This document shows, piece by piece, positions 16,522 through 22,299 of a stretch of DNA of 22,299 nucleotides (its first letter is position 1; every line of letters starts with the position of its first letter). Source of the stretch: Leptospira sp. (lineage in GTDB: Bacteria > Spirochaetota > Leptospiria > Leptospirales > Leptospiraceae); NCBI GenBank assembly GCA_027533185.1, contig JAPZTS010000025.1, forward strand, positions 1 to 22,299, read 5' to 3'. Below the pieces are notes generated by a model that ran no database searches, had not been told where the DNA came from, and saw only the letters and a program-made list of their open reading frames with translations. The translations under genes and the position numbers were made by a program.

Positions 16522-17283
16522 TTAGATGACTTTCGCTTCTTCGCGAAGTGCTTTTACAAGTTGTGATGCAAAACCTTGTGCATCTCCTGCTTCTAGTTTT
16601 CTTCCCGCAATACGTGGAGGAGGTGGCTCAAGAGACACCACTTCTAGTTTTGAAGCAGTTCCACCAAGTTCTTCCGGTTTTTTTACATCCACTGGTTTTT
16701 TCTTAGCAGACATGATACCTTTTAAGCTTGGATATCTTGGTTCATTGAGACCTTTTTGTGCAGTTACTGCGAGTGGTGTGGTTGTTTCAACAACTTCCGT
16801 TCCACCTTCCACCTCACGTGTTGCCGTTACTTTGTTACCAGCAAACTCAAGTTTGAGTGCCATCGCAATATGAGGAACATTGAGTCTTTCTGCGATTTGT
16901 AGAACCACTTGAGAGCTGTCTGTGTCGATGGACTGTCTTCCTCCGATTACTAAATCGGCATTTTCAGATTTGATTAAATTGGCTAATAGCTCAGATGTAT
17001 ATGTTGAGTCAAAAGTTACATAGTCATCAACCTTAACGTGAATCGCCCGATCCACTCCCATTGCAAAAGCGGTTCTAAGCGCTTCCACAACACGGTCAGG
17101 TCCAAGTGACACTGCTACAACTTCACCACCGCTCTTTTCACGGATCCGGATTCCCTCTTCGATTGCGAATTCATCATAGGGAGAGATGATCCATTTTACG
17201 CCCGCTTCGTTGATCGATTTGTCACCGACCTTGATACTTGTTTCCGTGTCCGGAACCTGCTTTACAAGAACAACAATTTTCAT
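16522..17283 (-). CDS. etfB: Electron transfer flavoprotein, beta subunit
   Basis: EtfB is the AMP-binding partner of EtfA. The 253-residue product opens MKIVVLVKQVPDTE, contains the family core (VVAVSLGPDRVVEALRTAF, IGGRQSIDTDSSQV) and the signature VEGGTEVVETTTPLAVT followed by NEPRYPSLKGIMSAKKKP, the loop contacting dehydrogenase partners. Length is typical. The ATG is preceded by GGGGTTAAGGA. A perfect inverted repeat lies 28-55 bases upstream and may control the operon. The order etfB-etfA is the common one. Confidence 0.96.
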   Translation of the reverse strand: MKIVVLVKQVPDTETSIKVGDKSINEAGVKWIISPYDEFAIEEGIRIREKSGGEVVAVSLGPDRVVEALRTAFAMGVDRAIHVKVDDYVTFDSTYTSELLANLIKSENADLVIGGRQSIDTDSSQVVLQIAERLNVPHIAMALKLEFAGNKVTATREVEGGTEVVETTTPLAVTAQKGLNEPRYPSLKGIMSAKKKPVDVKKPEELGGTASKLEVVSLEPPPPRIAGRKLEAGDAQGFASQLVKALREEAKVI

Positions 17284-17310
17284 TCCTTAACCCCGTTTTC
17301 CTGGATTACC

Positions 17311-17338
17311 TTAGACCAGAAAATGAGACTTGGTCTAA
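17311..17338. promoter_or_regulatory. Perfect 8-bp inverted repeat upstream of etfBA
   Basis: TTAGACCA (17311-17318) and TGGTCTAA (17331-17338) are exact reverse complements separated by 12 bases, so the arms are about 20 bases centre to centre, two helical turns. It lies in the 67-base gap between the small membrane-protein gene and etfB. No T-run follows on either strand, which argues against a terminator and for an operator or RNA hairpin. Confidence 0.5.
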
Positions 17339-17350
17339 AGAGCTAGTATT

Positions 17351-17650
17351 TTATTCTCTCCAGAACGTGTATTTGCACCAATTGTAGGTCCAAACGATCC
17401 ATACAACTACAACTAAAACATTGGCGTCCGTGTGGAGATAAACACTAAAGCCTAGGCTCAAAGGAAGTAGTAGGAAAGAGAGAAAACTAAAAAAGAATAC
17501 GCCATAAGCAACTTCCCTTAGGCGTTTGGGAGATTTTTCTAAAATTTGTAGGAGAGAAAGTTCGGATAACTCGGGCTGGTTGCGGAATCGAAACCAAAAG
17601 AAAGCAAAACCTCCCAAAGTGATGGATAGATGTAAAAAAAGGAAAAGCAT
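17351..17650 (-). CDS. Small membrane protein of unknown function
   Basis: A 99-residue frame with three predicted membrane helices (about 3-20, 48-70, 75-92) and a basic cytoplasmic-like loop (EKSPKRLREVAYG). I recognise no family. It uses an ATG with only a weak GGGTGA nearby. It lies directly upstream of etfB in the same orientation, 67 bases away with the inverted repeat between, and divergently from the adenylate cyclase gene. Hydrophobic frames in AT-rich DNA can be spurious, but the clean alternation of helices and charged loops favours a real gene. Confidence 0.55.
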   Translation of the reverse strand: MLFLFLHLSITLGGFAFFWFRFRNQPELSELSLLQILEKSPKRLREVAYGVFFFSFLSFLLLPLSLGFSVYLHTDANVLVVVVWIVWTYNWCKYTFWRE

Positions 17651-17754
17651 TCACCCAAAATAATTCGGATTCCCAAACGGACGAGAAAAAATTTAAGAGG
17701 AACGATAGGCACAAGGGAAGAGACAGAAAAATACTTGGAAATTTTCCTAAAGAG

Positions 17755-17766
17755 ATGAAATTTCAT
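17755..17766. promoter_or_regulatory. Palindrome covering the cyclase start codon
   Basis: ATGAAATTTCAT is a perfect 12-bp palindrome beginning at the start codon, preceded by an interrupted GGAAA-T-TTTCC repeat at 17738-17748. It could be an operator or an mRNA structure limiting initiation, but short AT-rich palindromes also arise by chance. Confidence 0.25.
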
Positions 17767-19116
17767 TACCTAATGTTTCGTGAAGTTAAAAAACAAATTT
17801 CTGATATCCTTTGTGTAAAAGACAATATTCCCAAACAAATGGCAGGCCTTGTTGCTTCGGAAGAAAGTCGGGGTGCTCTCATTTCTGTTCGATTTCGGTA
17901 TGTGATTTGGTTCTCATTATTGATGAGTGCACTTGCCAATCTCAATAATATCGAAACAGTAATCGGATATTATATCAATTTTGTCGCACTTGGTTTGTAT
18001 TTAGGAAATACATTGATTCACGAATTTATTCTAAAAAAGAAAACCTCACATTGGAAAACTCGGTATGATTTTGTAAGTATTTTTTGGGACAACTTGTTGG
18101 TATCGATGACCATTGTGAACTGGTACTTTGTTAAAGGGGGTGGCAATGTTAATTTTTTAATCAAAAACCCATTGATTGTCTTTTATCTTCTGCCTCTGTC
18201 CTTGGCTATATTTCAATACAGAATCTCTCTCGTGGCCTTTTCTTTTTTATGCTTTCTTTTCTTTTACTATTTGTTCTTCTTTATCAGCCTTCAAAATGTA
18301 ACTGGTCTCACCAATGATTGGTATGAGTATGTTTTAACAGAGAAAATCATCGTAAGCGATTTGGCAGTCACAAAACCCCTTGTGTTCTTTACTCTTGCGA
18401 TTGCCTTGGGTTACGGAATCTATCGTAGCCTTTCTATGTTGCAAAAATTTGCTTCTAGTGAATCGCAAAAAACAACTCTCTCTCGATACTTTTCTCCCGA
18501 TTTGGTTTCAGAAATCATTTCAGATCCAGATTTGCTAACAAAGGGTAAAAGACAAAAAGTAACAATCTTATTCTCCGATATTCGCAATTTCACTCATTTT
18601 TCTGAGTCAATGGATCCCGAGGATTTATCTCAATTTTTAACGGAGTTTAGGCGAAGAATGGTGCGAGCTATATTTAAATTTCAAGGAAGTTTGGACAAGT
18701 TTATTGGAGATGCAGTGATGGCGACATTTGGAACTCCCGTTGTTAGTGAACGTCCAGGAGAAGATTCAAAAAATGCTGTTCTTGCTGCTAAAGAAATGTT
18801 ATTGGAGTTGGCCGATTTTAATGCTGAGCGTAAGGAGAAAGGTCAGCCACCCATTCAAATCGGAATAGGGATTCATTCAGGTGAAGTTTTTTTTGGAAGT
18901 ATAGGAACTGAGGATCGAATGGAATTTACCGTGATAGGTGATACAGTAAATACAGCCTCTCGCATAGAGACCGCTTGTAAGGAATTAAAGACTCCTCTCC
19001 TCATTTCTGACTCCGTTTGGAAGGAAATAGGAGGAAGTAGCGACTGGGTAGAGCATGGCGGTATATCTCTATCAGGTAAGGCTCAAACGATAACTTTGTT
19101 TAGTTATAAAATGTGA
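17755..19116 (+). CDS. Membrane-bound class III adenylate cyclase
   Basis: The 453-residue protein has about six membrane helices (residues 45-230) and a C-terminal class III cyclase domain (about 262-450). Metal aspartates are D275 (ILFSDIRNFT) and D319 (DKFIGDAVMATFG). The purine-selecting pair appears to be K315 and T392 (RMEFTVIGDTVN), the Lys-Thr combination of many bacterial adenylate rather than guanylate cyclases. Transition-state residues N399 and R403 (DTVNTASRIE) are present, so it should be active as a homodimer making cAMP. The membrane region may sense a ligand or simply anchor. The ATG at 17755 sits in a 12-bp palindrome (ATGAAATTTCAT); an ATG at 17773 is an alternative. No strong ribosome site is seen. 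It is divergent from the small membrane protein and convergent with the HD-GYP-like gene (18-base gap). Confidence 0.9.
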   Translation: MKFHYLMFREVKKQISDILCVKDNIPKQMAGLVASEESRGALISVRFRYVIWFSLLMSALANLNNIETVIGYYINFVALGLYLGNTLIHEFILKKKTSHWKTRYDFVSIFWDNLLVSMTIVNWYFVKGGGNVNFLIKNPLIVFYLLPLSLAIFQYRISLVAFSFLCFLFFYYLFFFISLQNVTGLTNDWYEYVLTEKIIVSDLAVTKPLVFFTLAIALGYGIYRSLSMLQKFASSESQKTTLSRYFSPDLVSEIISDPDLLTKGKRQKVTILFSDIRNFTHFSESMDPEDLSQFLTEFRRRMVRAIFKFQGSLDKFIGDAVMATFGTPVVSERPGEDSKNAVLAAKEMLLELADFNAERKEKGQPPIQIGIGIHSGEVFFGSIGTEDRMEFTVIGDTVNTASRIETACKELKTPLLISDSVWKEIGGSSDWVEHGGISLSGKAQTITLFSYKM

Positions 19117-19134
19117 AATTAAAACTAGCGTCTA

Positions 19135-20610
19135 CTAGGCGGCCAAATTCATTTTGTATACGGCATCGTATAAAGATGGATTCAGTTCTTCGTCAATTAC
19201 ATAAATTACTCGAGTAGAGCCGGAATGTTGAGAGAGGTCCATGATTGCTTTTCTTCGATCCGGACGTATTTGCTCCAGGTCAAAATCTGCGATCTTAAAC
19301 TTGTTTTGTTTTTTGAAAATCGGTTTGATTGTGCAGATTCGTTGGAGTTTGGGTCTAGTTTGGTATCTGCCAACATCTAAAACCAGGCAAATATCAAAAT
19401 GAGTTCTTTTTTCAGAGTCCACACTGGCTGTGATTACGAAGTCTCCGTAATTGATGATATTTTCGTTGTTTGTAAGTGAGCTACCAACGTAGTCGAGGAG
19501 GTGGCGGATATTTTTGTTGCTATAAGAAAAGAATGAGTCATTTAGAATCATCTTCAGAGCAGTTGAGGACTTGAATGCAGGACGCCAAGGCTGATTGGAA
19601 GTAAGCGATGCATATTCGGAGGCCAAAGAAAGTATAGCGATATCTTCTTCGAAACTTGCAGAAGTTACACTGTTCTCTTGTAAGTGAAGCTGTTGCTCTA
19701 TATCTTGGATAATTCGCTCCCGCCCAACTTCTTTACTATATTTGTCACGAACGGACATAAGTTTTTTGAACATCAAACGTTCGTCAGGGAAGTTATTATT
19801 TACTCCAACTCCGCGATACGGTCTATGGTGGTTTAAAATTAAAGTGCGAACAGCCGTATCAATTTCGGGTGCTGTAAGTGTCATTAAGTAACTGATGATA
19901 GGATGTTGTTGGATTGAAAAATAGTCTTCCTTCGAAAGAACTGGTTGGTTTTTTCTATCATCAATTCTTGTATAACCTACATCCGATAGGTAACTCGCCA
20001 TCATGATGTTTAGGTGGTCTTTTTTGTTGGAAATCTCTTGGCCATCATTTACTATTTTTTTGGTCCGGACTTTCATTCCCATAGCGACAATCGTTCGTTT
20101 GGTCATTAATTCAGATTCGAGCGATACCCCAGCCACACTCAAAATTTCTAGGATATTAAATATCCCGGATTCAAAGTCGGGATTACTCGAAAAATCAGTG
20201 AGAATCTCATTTACAGAATTTTGAACGAAAACAGCTTGATCTGATTTAAAGCTTGTTTGGCGGAGATCTTCAATGAGGGCTGCCGATTGTTGCGCAAATT
20301 TAGTTGTTCTTTCGATGTCGAAAAGTTTTGTATTTTTTCCAGATATCTCTTCTTCTGCTTTCTTGGCTACGGACTTACCTTTGTTTAACTCGGATATAAG
20401 AAAATAAACACCCTGCATCTCAAATTTTAGGAGTTTGCCAAAATCCGCCTCGGTAGGATTTTTTTTCTTATGAATTAAAATTTGGCCGTCTTTGTTATAT
20501 AAGTTAATTGGAATATTTTGATTTTTGCGAAAGCTATTCAGCGACTCCTCTGTAAGCTCAAATTTGGCTAATTTGTCTTTGGAAACGTTTATATTTTCGT
20601 TTGTACTCAT
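19135..20610 (-). CDS. Degenerate HD-GYP domain protein
   Basis: The 491-residue soluble protein has a unique N-terminal half (1-150) and a middle region (about 155-380) that follows the HD-GYP plan: YLSDVGYTRI (207-216) where active proteins have LHDIGKIGI, then SIQQHPIIS (H236), ILNHHRPYRGVGV (258-270) where HHE..GYP is expected, and SEYASLTSNQPWRPA (331-345) matching D.yDALTs.RPYr. The leading His of HD, the catalytic Lys, and the Glu and Tyr-Pro of HHE/GYP are replaced, so cyclic-di-GMP hydrolysis is unlikely; a binding or scaffold role is possible. A C-terminal domain (about 390-491) has no clear match. AGGA lies eight bases before the ATG. The gene ends 18 bases from the convergent adenylate cyclase. 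The family call is by pattern only. Confidence 0.7.
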   Translation of the reverse strand: MSTNENINVSKDKLAKFELTEESLNSFRKNQNIPINLYNKDGQILIHKKKNPTEADFGKLLKFEMQGVYFLISELNKGKSVAKKAEEEISGKNTKLFDIERTTKFAQQSAALIEDLRQTSFKSDQAVFVQNSVNEILTDFSSNPDFESGIFNILEILSVAGVSLESELMTKRTIVAMGMKVRTKKIVNDGQEISNKKDHLNIMMASYLSDVGYTRIDDRKNQPVLSKEDYFSIQQHPIISYLMTLTAPEIDTAVRTLILNHHRPYRGVGVNNNFPDERLMFKKLMSVRDKYSKEVGRERIIQDIEQQLHLQENSVTSASFEEDIAILSLASEYASLTSNQPWRPAFKSSTALKMILNDSFFSYSNKNIRHLLDYVGSSLTNNENIINYGDFVITASVDSEKRTHFDICLVLDVGRYQTRPKLQRICTIKPIFKKQNKFKIADFDLEQIRPDRRKAIMDLSQHSGSTRVIYVIDEELNPSLYDAVYKMNLAA

Positions 20611-20625
20611 CGCTAAAATCCTGCA

Positions 20626-20637
20626 TTCCCTAGGGAA
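20626..20637. repeat. Palindrome TTCCCTAGGGAA
   Basis: A perfect 12-bp palindrome centred on CCCTAGGG, located between the candidate promoter and the start of the HD-GYP-like gene. A near relative occurs at 20773-20787 in the same intergenic region. Confidence 0.45.
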
Positions 20638-20656
20638 AACACGTATATCTGGCTCA

Positions 20657-20685
20657 ACTATTGTCTCATTTGGGATCAGTGTAAA
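20657..20685 (-). promoter_or_regulatory. Candidate sigma70-type promoter of the HD-GYP-like gene
   Basis: On the minus strand, TTTACA (20685-20680) and AATAGT (20662-20657) are separated by 17 bases, a 5/6 and 4/6 match to the -35 and -10 consensus, about 47 bases before the ATG. Matches this good occur by chance in AT-rich DNA. Confidence 0.3.
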
Positions 20686-20772
20686 GTATTTAATCGAAAT
20701 CTGTTTATCTTCTCACCTAAGTTCTGTTTACTTAGGAGTTTTACTAATTTTTTGACCCATCTACTTTGCGGG

Positions 20773-20787
20773 AATCCCTAGGGGATT
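20773..20787. repeat. Inverted repeat AATCCC-TAG-GGGATT
   Basis: Six-base arms around a three-base centre, again containing CCCTAGGG. The two copies lie about 148 bases apart (centre to centre) and may be a pair of binding sites for one regulator. Confidence 0.4.
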
Positions 20788-20948
20788 GAACGGTTCACTG
20801 AATCGGGAAAGGATTTAATTCATGTTATTTCAGGCAACTCGACCAAGGCTAAGATTCAATTGTAATATCTGTGTCAAAATACGGTTGGAGACCTATTTAT
20901 TTCAATAGGAAAAGATTTGAAAGGGAACGTCGAATTTGTAAGTATTGA

Positions 20949-21335
20949 ATGAGAGTTATGACAGATTTTGTAGCGTTATTCATTTTTTCATCTTTGAATC
21001 TGATAGTTGTTTTATTTCAGATGGGATTGGCGATCGGTATGCCTTGGGGGGCTTTGTCCATGGGTGGCAAGTTTCCAGGGAGGCAGCCACTTAGCATGCG
21101 TATTGTGGCAATCGTGAATATTCTTTTACTCTGTTTTTTGAATCTGATTGTTGGAGTTCATTCGGGAGAAATCTACCCCGAGTTCCAGGGTTTTGCCTCG
21201 AAGGCAATTTGGTTTGTTGTTGTTTTCTTTATCTTAGGAACAATTTTAAACACAATCACTCCTAGCAAAAAAGAACGCATTTGGGCCCCCGTCTGCGCTG
21301 TACAATTAGCATCGAGTTTGTATCTAGCTCTTTAA
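20949..21335 (+). CDS. Four-helix membrane protein of unknown function
   Basis: A 128-residue frame with four membrane helices (about 8-28, 50-70, 85-102, 108-127). A glycine-rich loop between helices 1 and 2 (IGMPWGALSMGGKFPGRQPLS) has the PWG...GG pattern seen in small uncharacterised integral membrane proteins of many bacteria. No function is known to me. ATG 20949 gives MRVMTDF; the ATG at 20958 (MTDF), preceded by GAGAG, is an alternative start. It follows the palindrome-rich intergenic region and precedes the acyl-CoA dehydrogenase gene by 64 bases in the same direction. Confidence 0.65.
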   Translation: MRVMTDFVALFIFSSLNLIVVLFQMGLAIGMPWGALSMGGKFPGRQPLSMRIVAIVNILLLCFLNLIVGVHSGEIYPEFQGFASKAIWFVVVFFILGTILNTITPSKKERIWAPVCAVQLASSLYLAL

Positions 21336-21361
21336 GAAATCTTAAGAGTTACGGGTTTTTT
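21328..21361 (+). terminator. Weak candidate terminator
   Basis: CTCTTTAAGA and TCTTAAGAG (one bulged T) can pair around a two-base loop, overlapping the stop codon of the four-helix protein, and a run of six T follows after seven bases. The stem is AT-rich and the T-run is displaced, so this is a weak call. Confidence 0.3.
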
Positions 21362-21399
21362 CATTTACAAAGTTCTAAATTTGAACAAAATTCAGGAAT

Positions 21400-22299
21400 A
21401 TGAATCCGACTGCAGCTTCCAAAAAGTATATTGACCTATTCAATCCGACAGAAAACCACCTGGCACTGAGAGAGTCCGTTGCGAGTTTCGCGGAACGTGA
21501 GATGGATGAACAAGCAAAATACCATGATGAAGGGGAGAGCTTTAATTTTGAACTCTTCAAACGTTTGGGTTCGGAATTGGGCCTTTTTGGAATCACGGTT
21601 CCTGAGACCGATGGAGGACAGGGTTTAGACCCTTTGGCATCGGTCATTATACATGAAGAGATGTCCAGGTTCGATCCAGGATTTACTCTTTCGTATCTCG
21701 CCCATGAAGTTCTTTTTGTTAATAATTTTTACTACAGTTCTGATTCGATCCAAAGAAAAAAATACTTAGAAAAGGTAATAACTGGTGAATGGATCGGTGG
21801 GATGGGAATGACGGAACCAGGTGCAGGGACTGACGTACTCGGTATGTCCACGAATGCCGTGAAGAAAGGGGATCGTTACATCATCAATGGAGTAAAACAA
21901 TATATCACCAATGGTTCGATTGGCCAAGTATTTGTATTATATACAAAGTTAGACAAACAGCCAAAAAGGATGACTTCTTTTGTCATTGAATCATCTTACA
22001 AAGGTTTTTCGGTAGGTAAAAAAGAAGAAAAAATGGGTATGAGATCCTCTCCTACAACCCAACTTGTTTTTGAGGATATGGAAGTCCCAGAGGAAAATCT
22101 TTTGGGTGAAGAGAATGGAGCCATCACACATATGATGCGCAATTTGGAAATCGAACGAGTTACCTTGGCCGCGCAATCCTTAGGGATTGCACGGCGGTGT
22201 ATTGATATCATGTGCGATTATACAATTCGTCATAGGGAAGCCTTTGGTAAAAAACTTTTGGAATTCGGTCAGATTCAAAGGTTAGTTGCAGAGTCATAC
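21400..22299 (+). CDS. Acyl-CoA dehydrogenase, N-terminal part (runs off window)
   Basis: The first 300 residues of a flavoprotein that makes the 2,3-trans-enoyl-CoA in beta-oxidation or branched-chain amino-acid breakdown. Visible family features are the helical N-terminal domain (AEREMDEQAKYHDEGESF), LGLFGITVPETDGGQG, the FAD/substrate signature GGMGMTEPGAGTDVLGM, INGVKQYITNG, and the start of the C-terminal domain ERVTLAAQSLGIARR with REAFGKKL. An in-frame stop just upstream (21382) fixes ATG 21400 as the earliest ATG; AGGA is only two bases from it. The catalytic Glu lies beyond the window or at another position, so the subtype (isovaleryl- versus acyl-CoA) is open. It would donate electrons to EtfAB, encoded about 4-6 kb away. 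Confidence 0.93.
   Translation, partial: MNPTAASKKYIDLFNPTENHLALRESVASFAEREMDEQAKYHDEGESFNFELFKRLGSELGLFGITVPETDGGQGLDPLASVIIHEEMSRFDPGFTLSYLAHEVLFVNNFYYSSDSIQRKKYLEKVITGEWIGGMGMTEPGAGTDVLGMSTNAVKKGDRYIINGVKQYITNGSIGQVFVLYTKLDKQPKRMTSFVIESSYKGFSVGKKEEKMGMRSSPTTQLVFEDMEVPEENLLGEENGAITHMMRNLEIERVTLAAQSLGIARRCIDIMCDYTIRHREAFGKKLLEFGQIQRLVAESY

Larger units (their letters stand above)
20611..20948. other. Intergenic region of 338 bp between divergent genes
   Basis: No gene or RNA is recognised. The region holds several symmetric elements: the 12-bp palindrome TTCCCTAGGGAA at 20626-20637, AATCCC-TAG-GGGATT at 20773-20787, and CCTAAG/CTTAGG arms with a nine-base loop at 20716-20736. It must carry promoters for both flanking genes. 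Confidence 0.6.

Noticed and set aside
20716..20755. CCTAAG/CTTAGG hairpin followed by T-rich sequence as a terminator
   Set aside because: It lies upstream of both divergent genes with no gene ending into it, and the T-run is distant; kept only as a symmetric element.
1..22299. Mobile element, phage, CRISPR, tRNA or defence island
   Set aside because: No transposase, integrase, direct-repeat array, cloverleaf or known defence gene was recognised; gene content looks like core chromosome.

Overview
The window is an AT-rich, densely packed bacterial chromosome segment that looks like Leptospira (Spirochaetes). Supporting points are frequent TTG start codons, a 7TMR-DISM signalling receptor ending in an anti-sigma-type ATPase, a large class III adenylate cyclase, a spirochaete-type conserved hypothetical gene next to trpS, and etfBA/acyl-CoA dehydrogenase genes for beta-oxidation. 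The genus is an inference from protein character and gene order. I cannot fix the species. I see no rRNA, tRNA, CRISPR, insertion sequence or phage genes.

Layout: (1) 1-451, + strand: the 3' end of an acyltransferase-3-type membrane protein. (2) 440-1810, - strand: an exported FAD amine oxidase. (3) 1893-4022, + strand: a 7TMR-DISM / PAS / RsbW-like ATPase sensor. (4) 4012-7905, - strand: a tight run, in transcription order M23 peptidase, HAD phosphatase, RsmI-like methyltransferase, XRE-cupin regulator and prmA. (5) 8102-17650, - strand: a long collinear run, in transcription order small membrane protein, etfB, etfA, lolA-like, DUF5312-like hypothetical, trpS, ComEC-like channel, rsmA/ksgA and an AGMO-like fatty-acid-hydroxylase-superfamily protein. 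(6) 17755-19116, + strand: a membrane adenylate cyclase facing, tail to tail, a degenerate HD-GYP protein (19135-20610, - strand). (7) A 338-bp intergenic region rich in palindromes. (8) 20949-21335, + strand: a four-helix membrane protein. (9) 21400 to the window end, + strand: an acyl-CoA dehydrogenase cut by the edge.

How the genes fit together: etfBA carries electrons from acyl-CoA dehydrogenases such as the one at the right edge. rsmA, prmA, the RsmI-like methyltransferase and trpS are translation-apparatus genes. lolA, the M23 peptidase, the acyltransferase and the AGMO-like enzyme act on the envelope or its lipids. The DISM sensor, adenylate cyclase, degenerate HD-GYP protein and XRE-cupin protein form a regulatory layer.

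No unmistakable new multi-gene system is visible. The best leads are the degenerate HD-GYP protein beside the cyclase, the perfect inverted repeat in front of etfBA, the reduced ComEC-like protein whose end overlaps ksgA by 47 bp, the spirochaete-type hypothetical between lolA and trpS, and the AGMO-like oxygenase.
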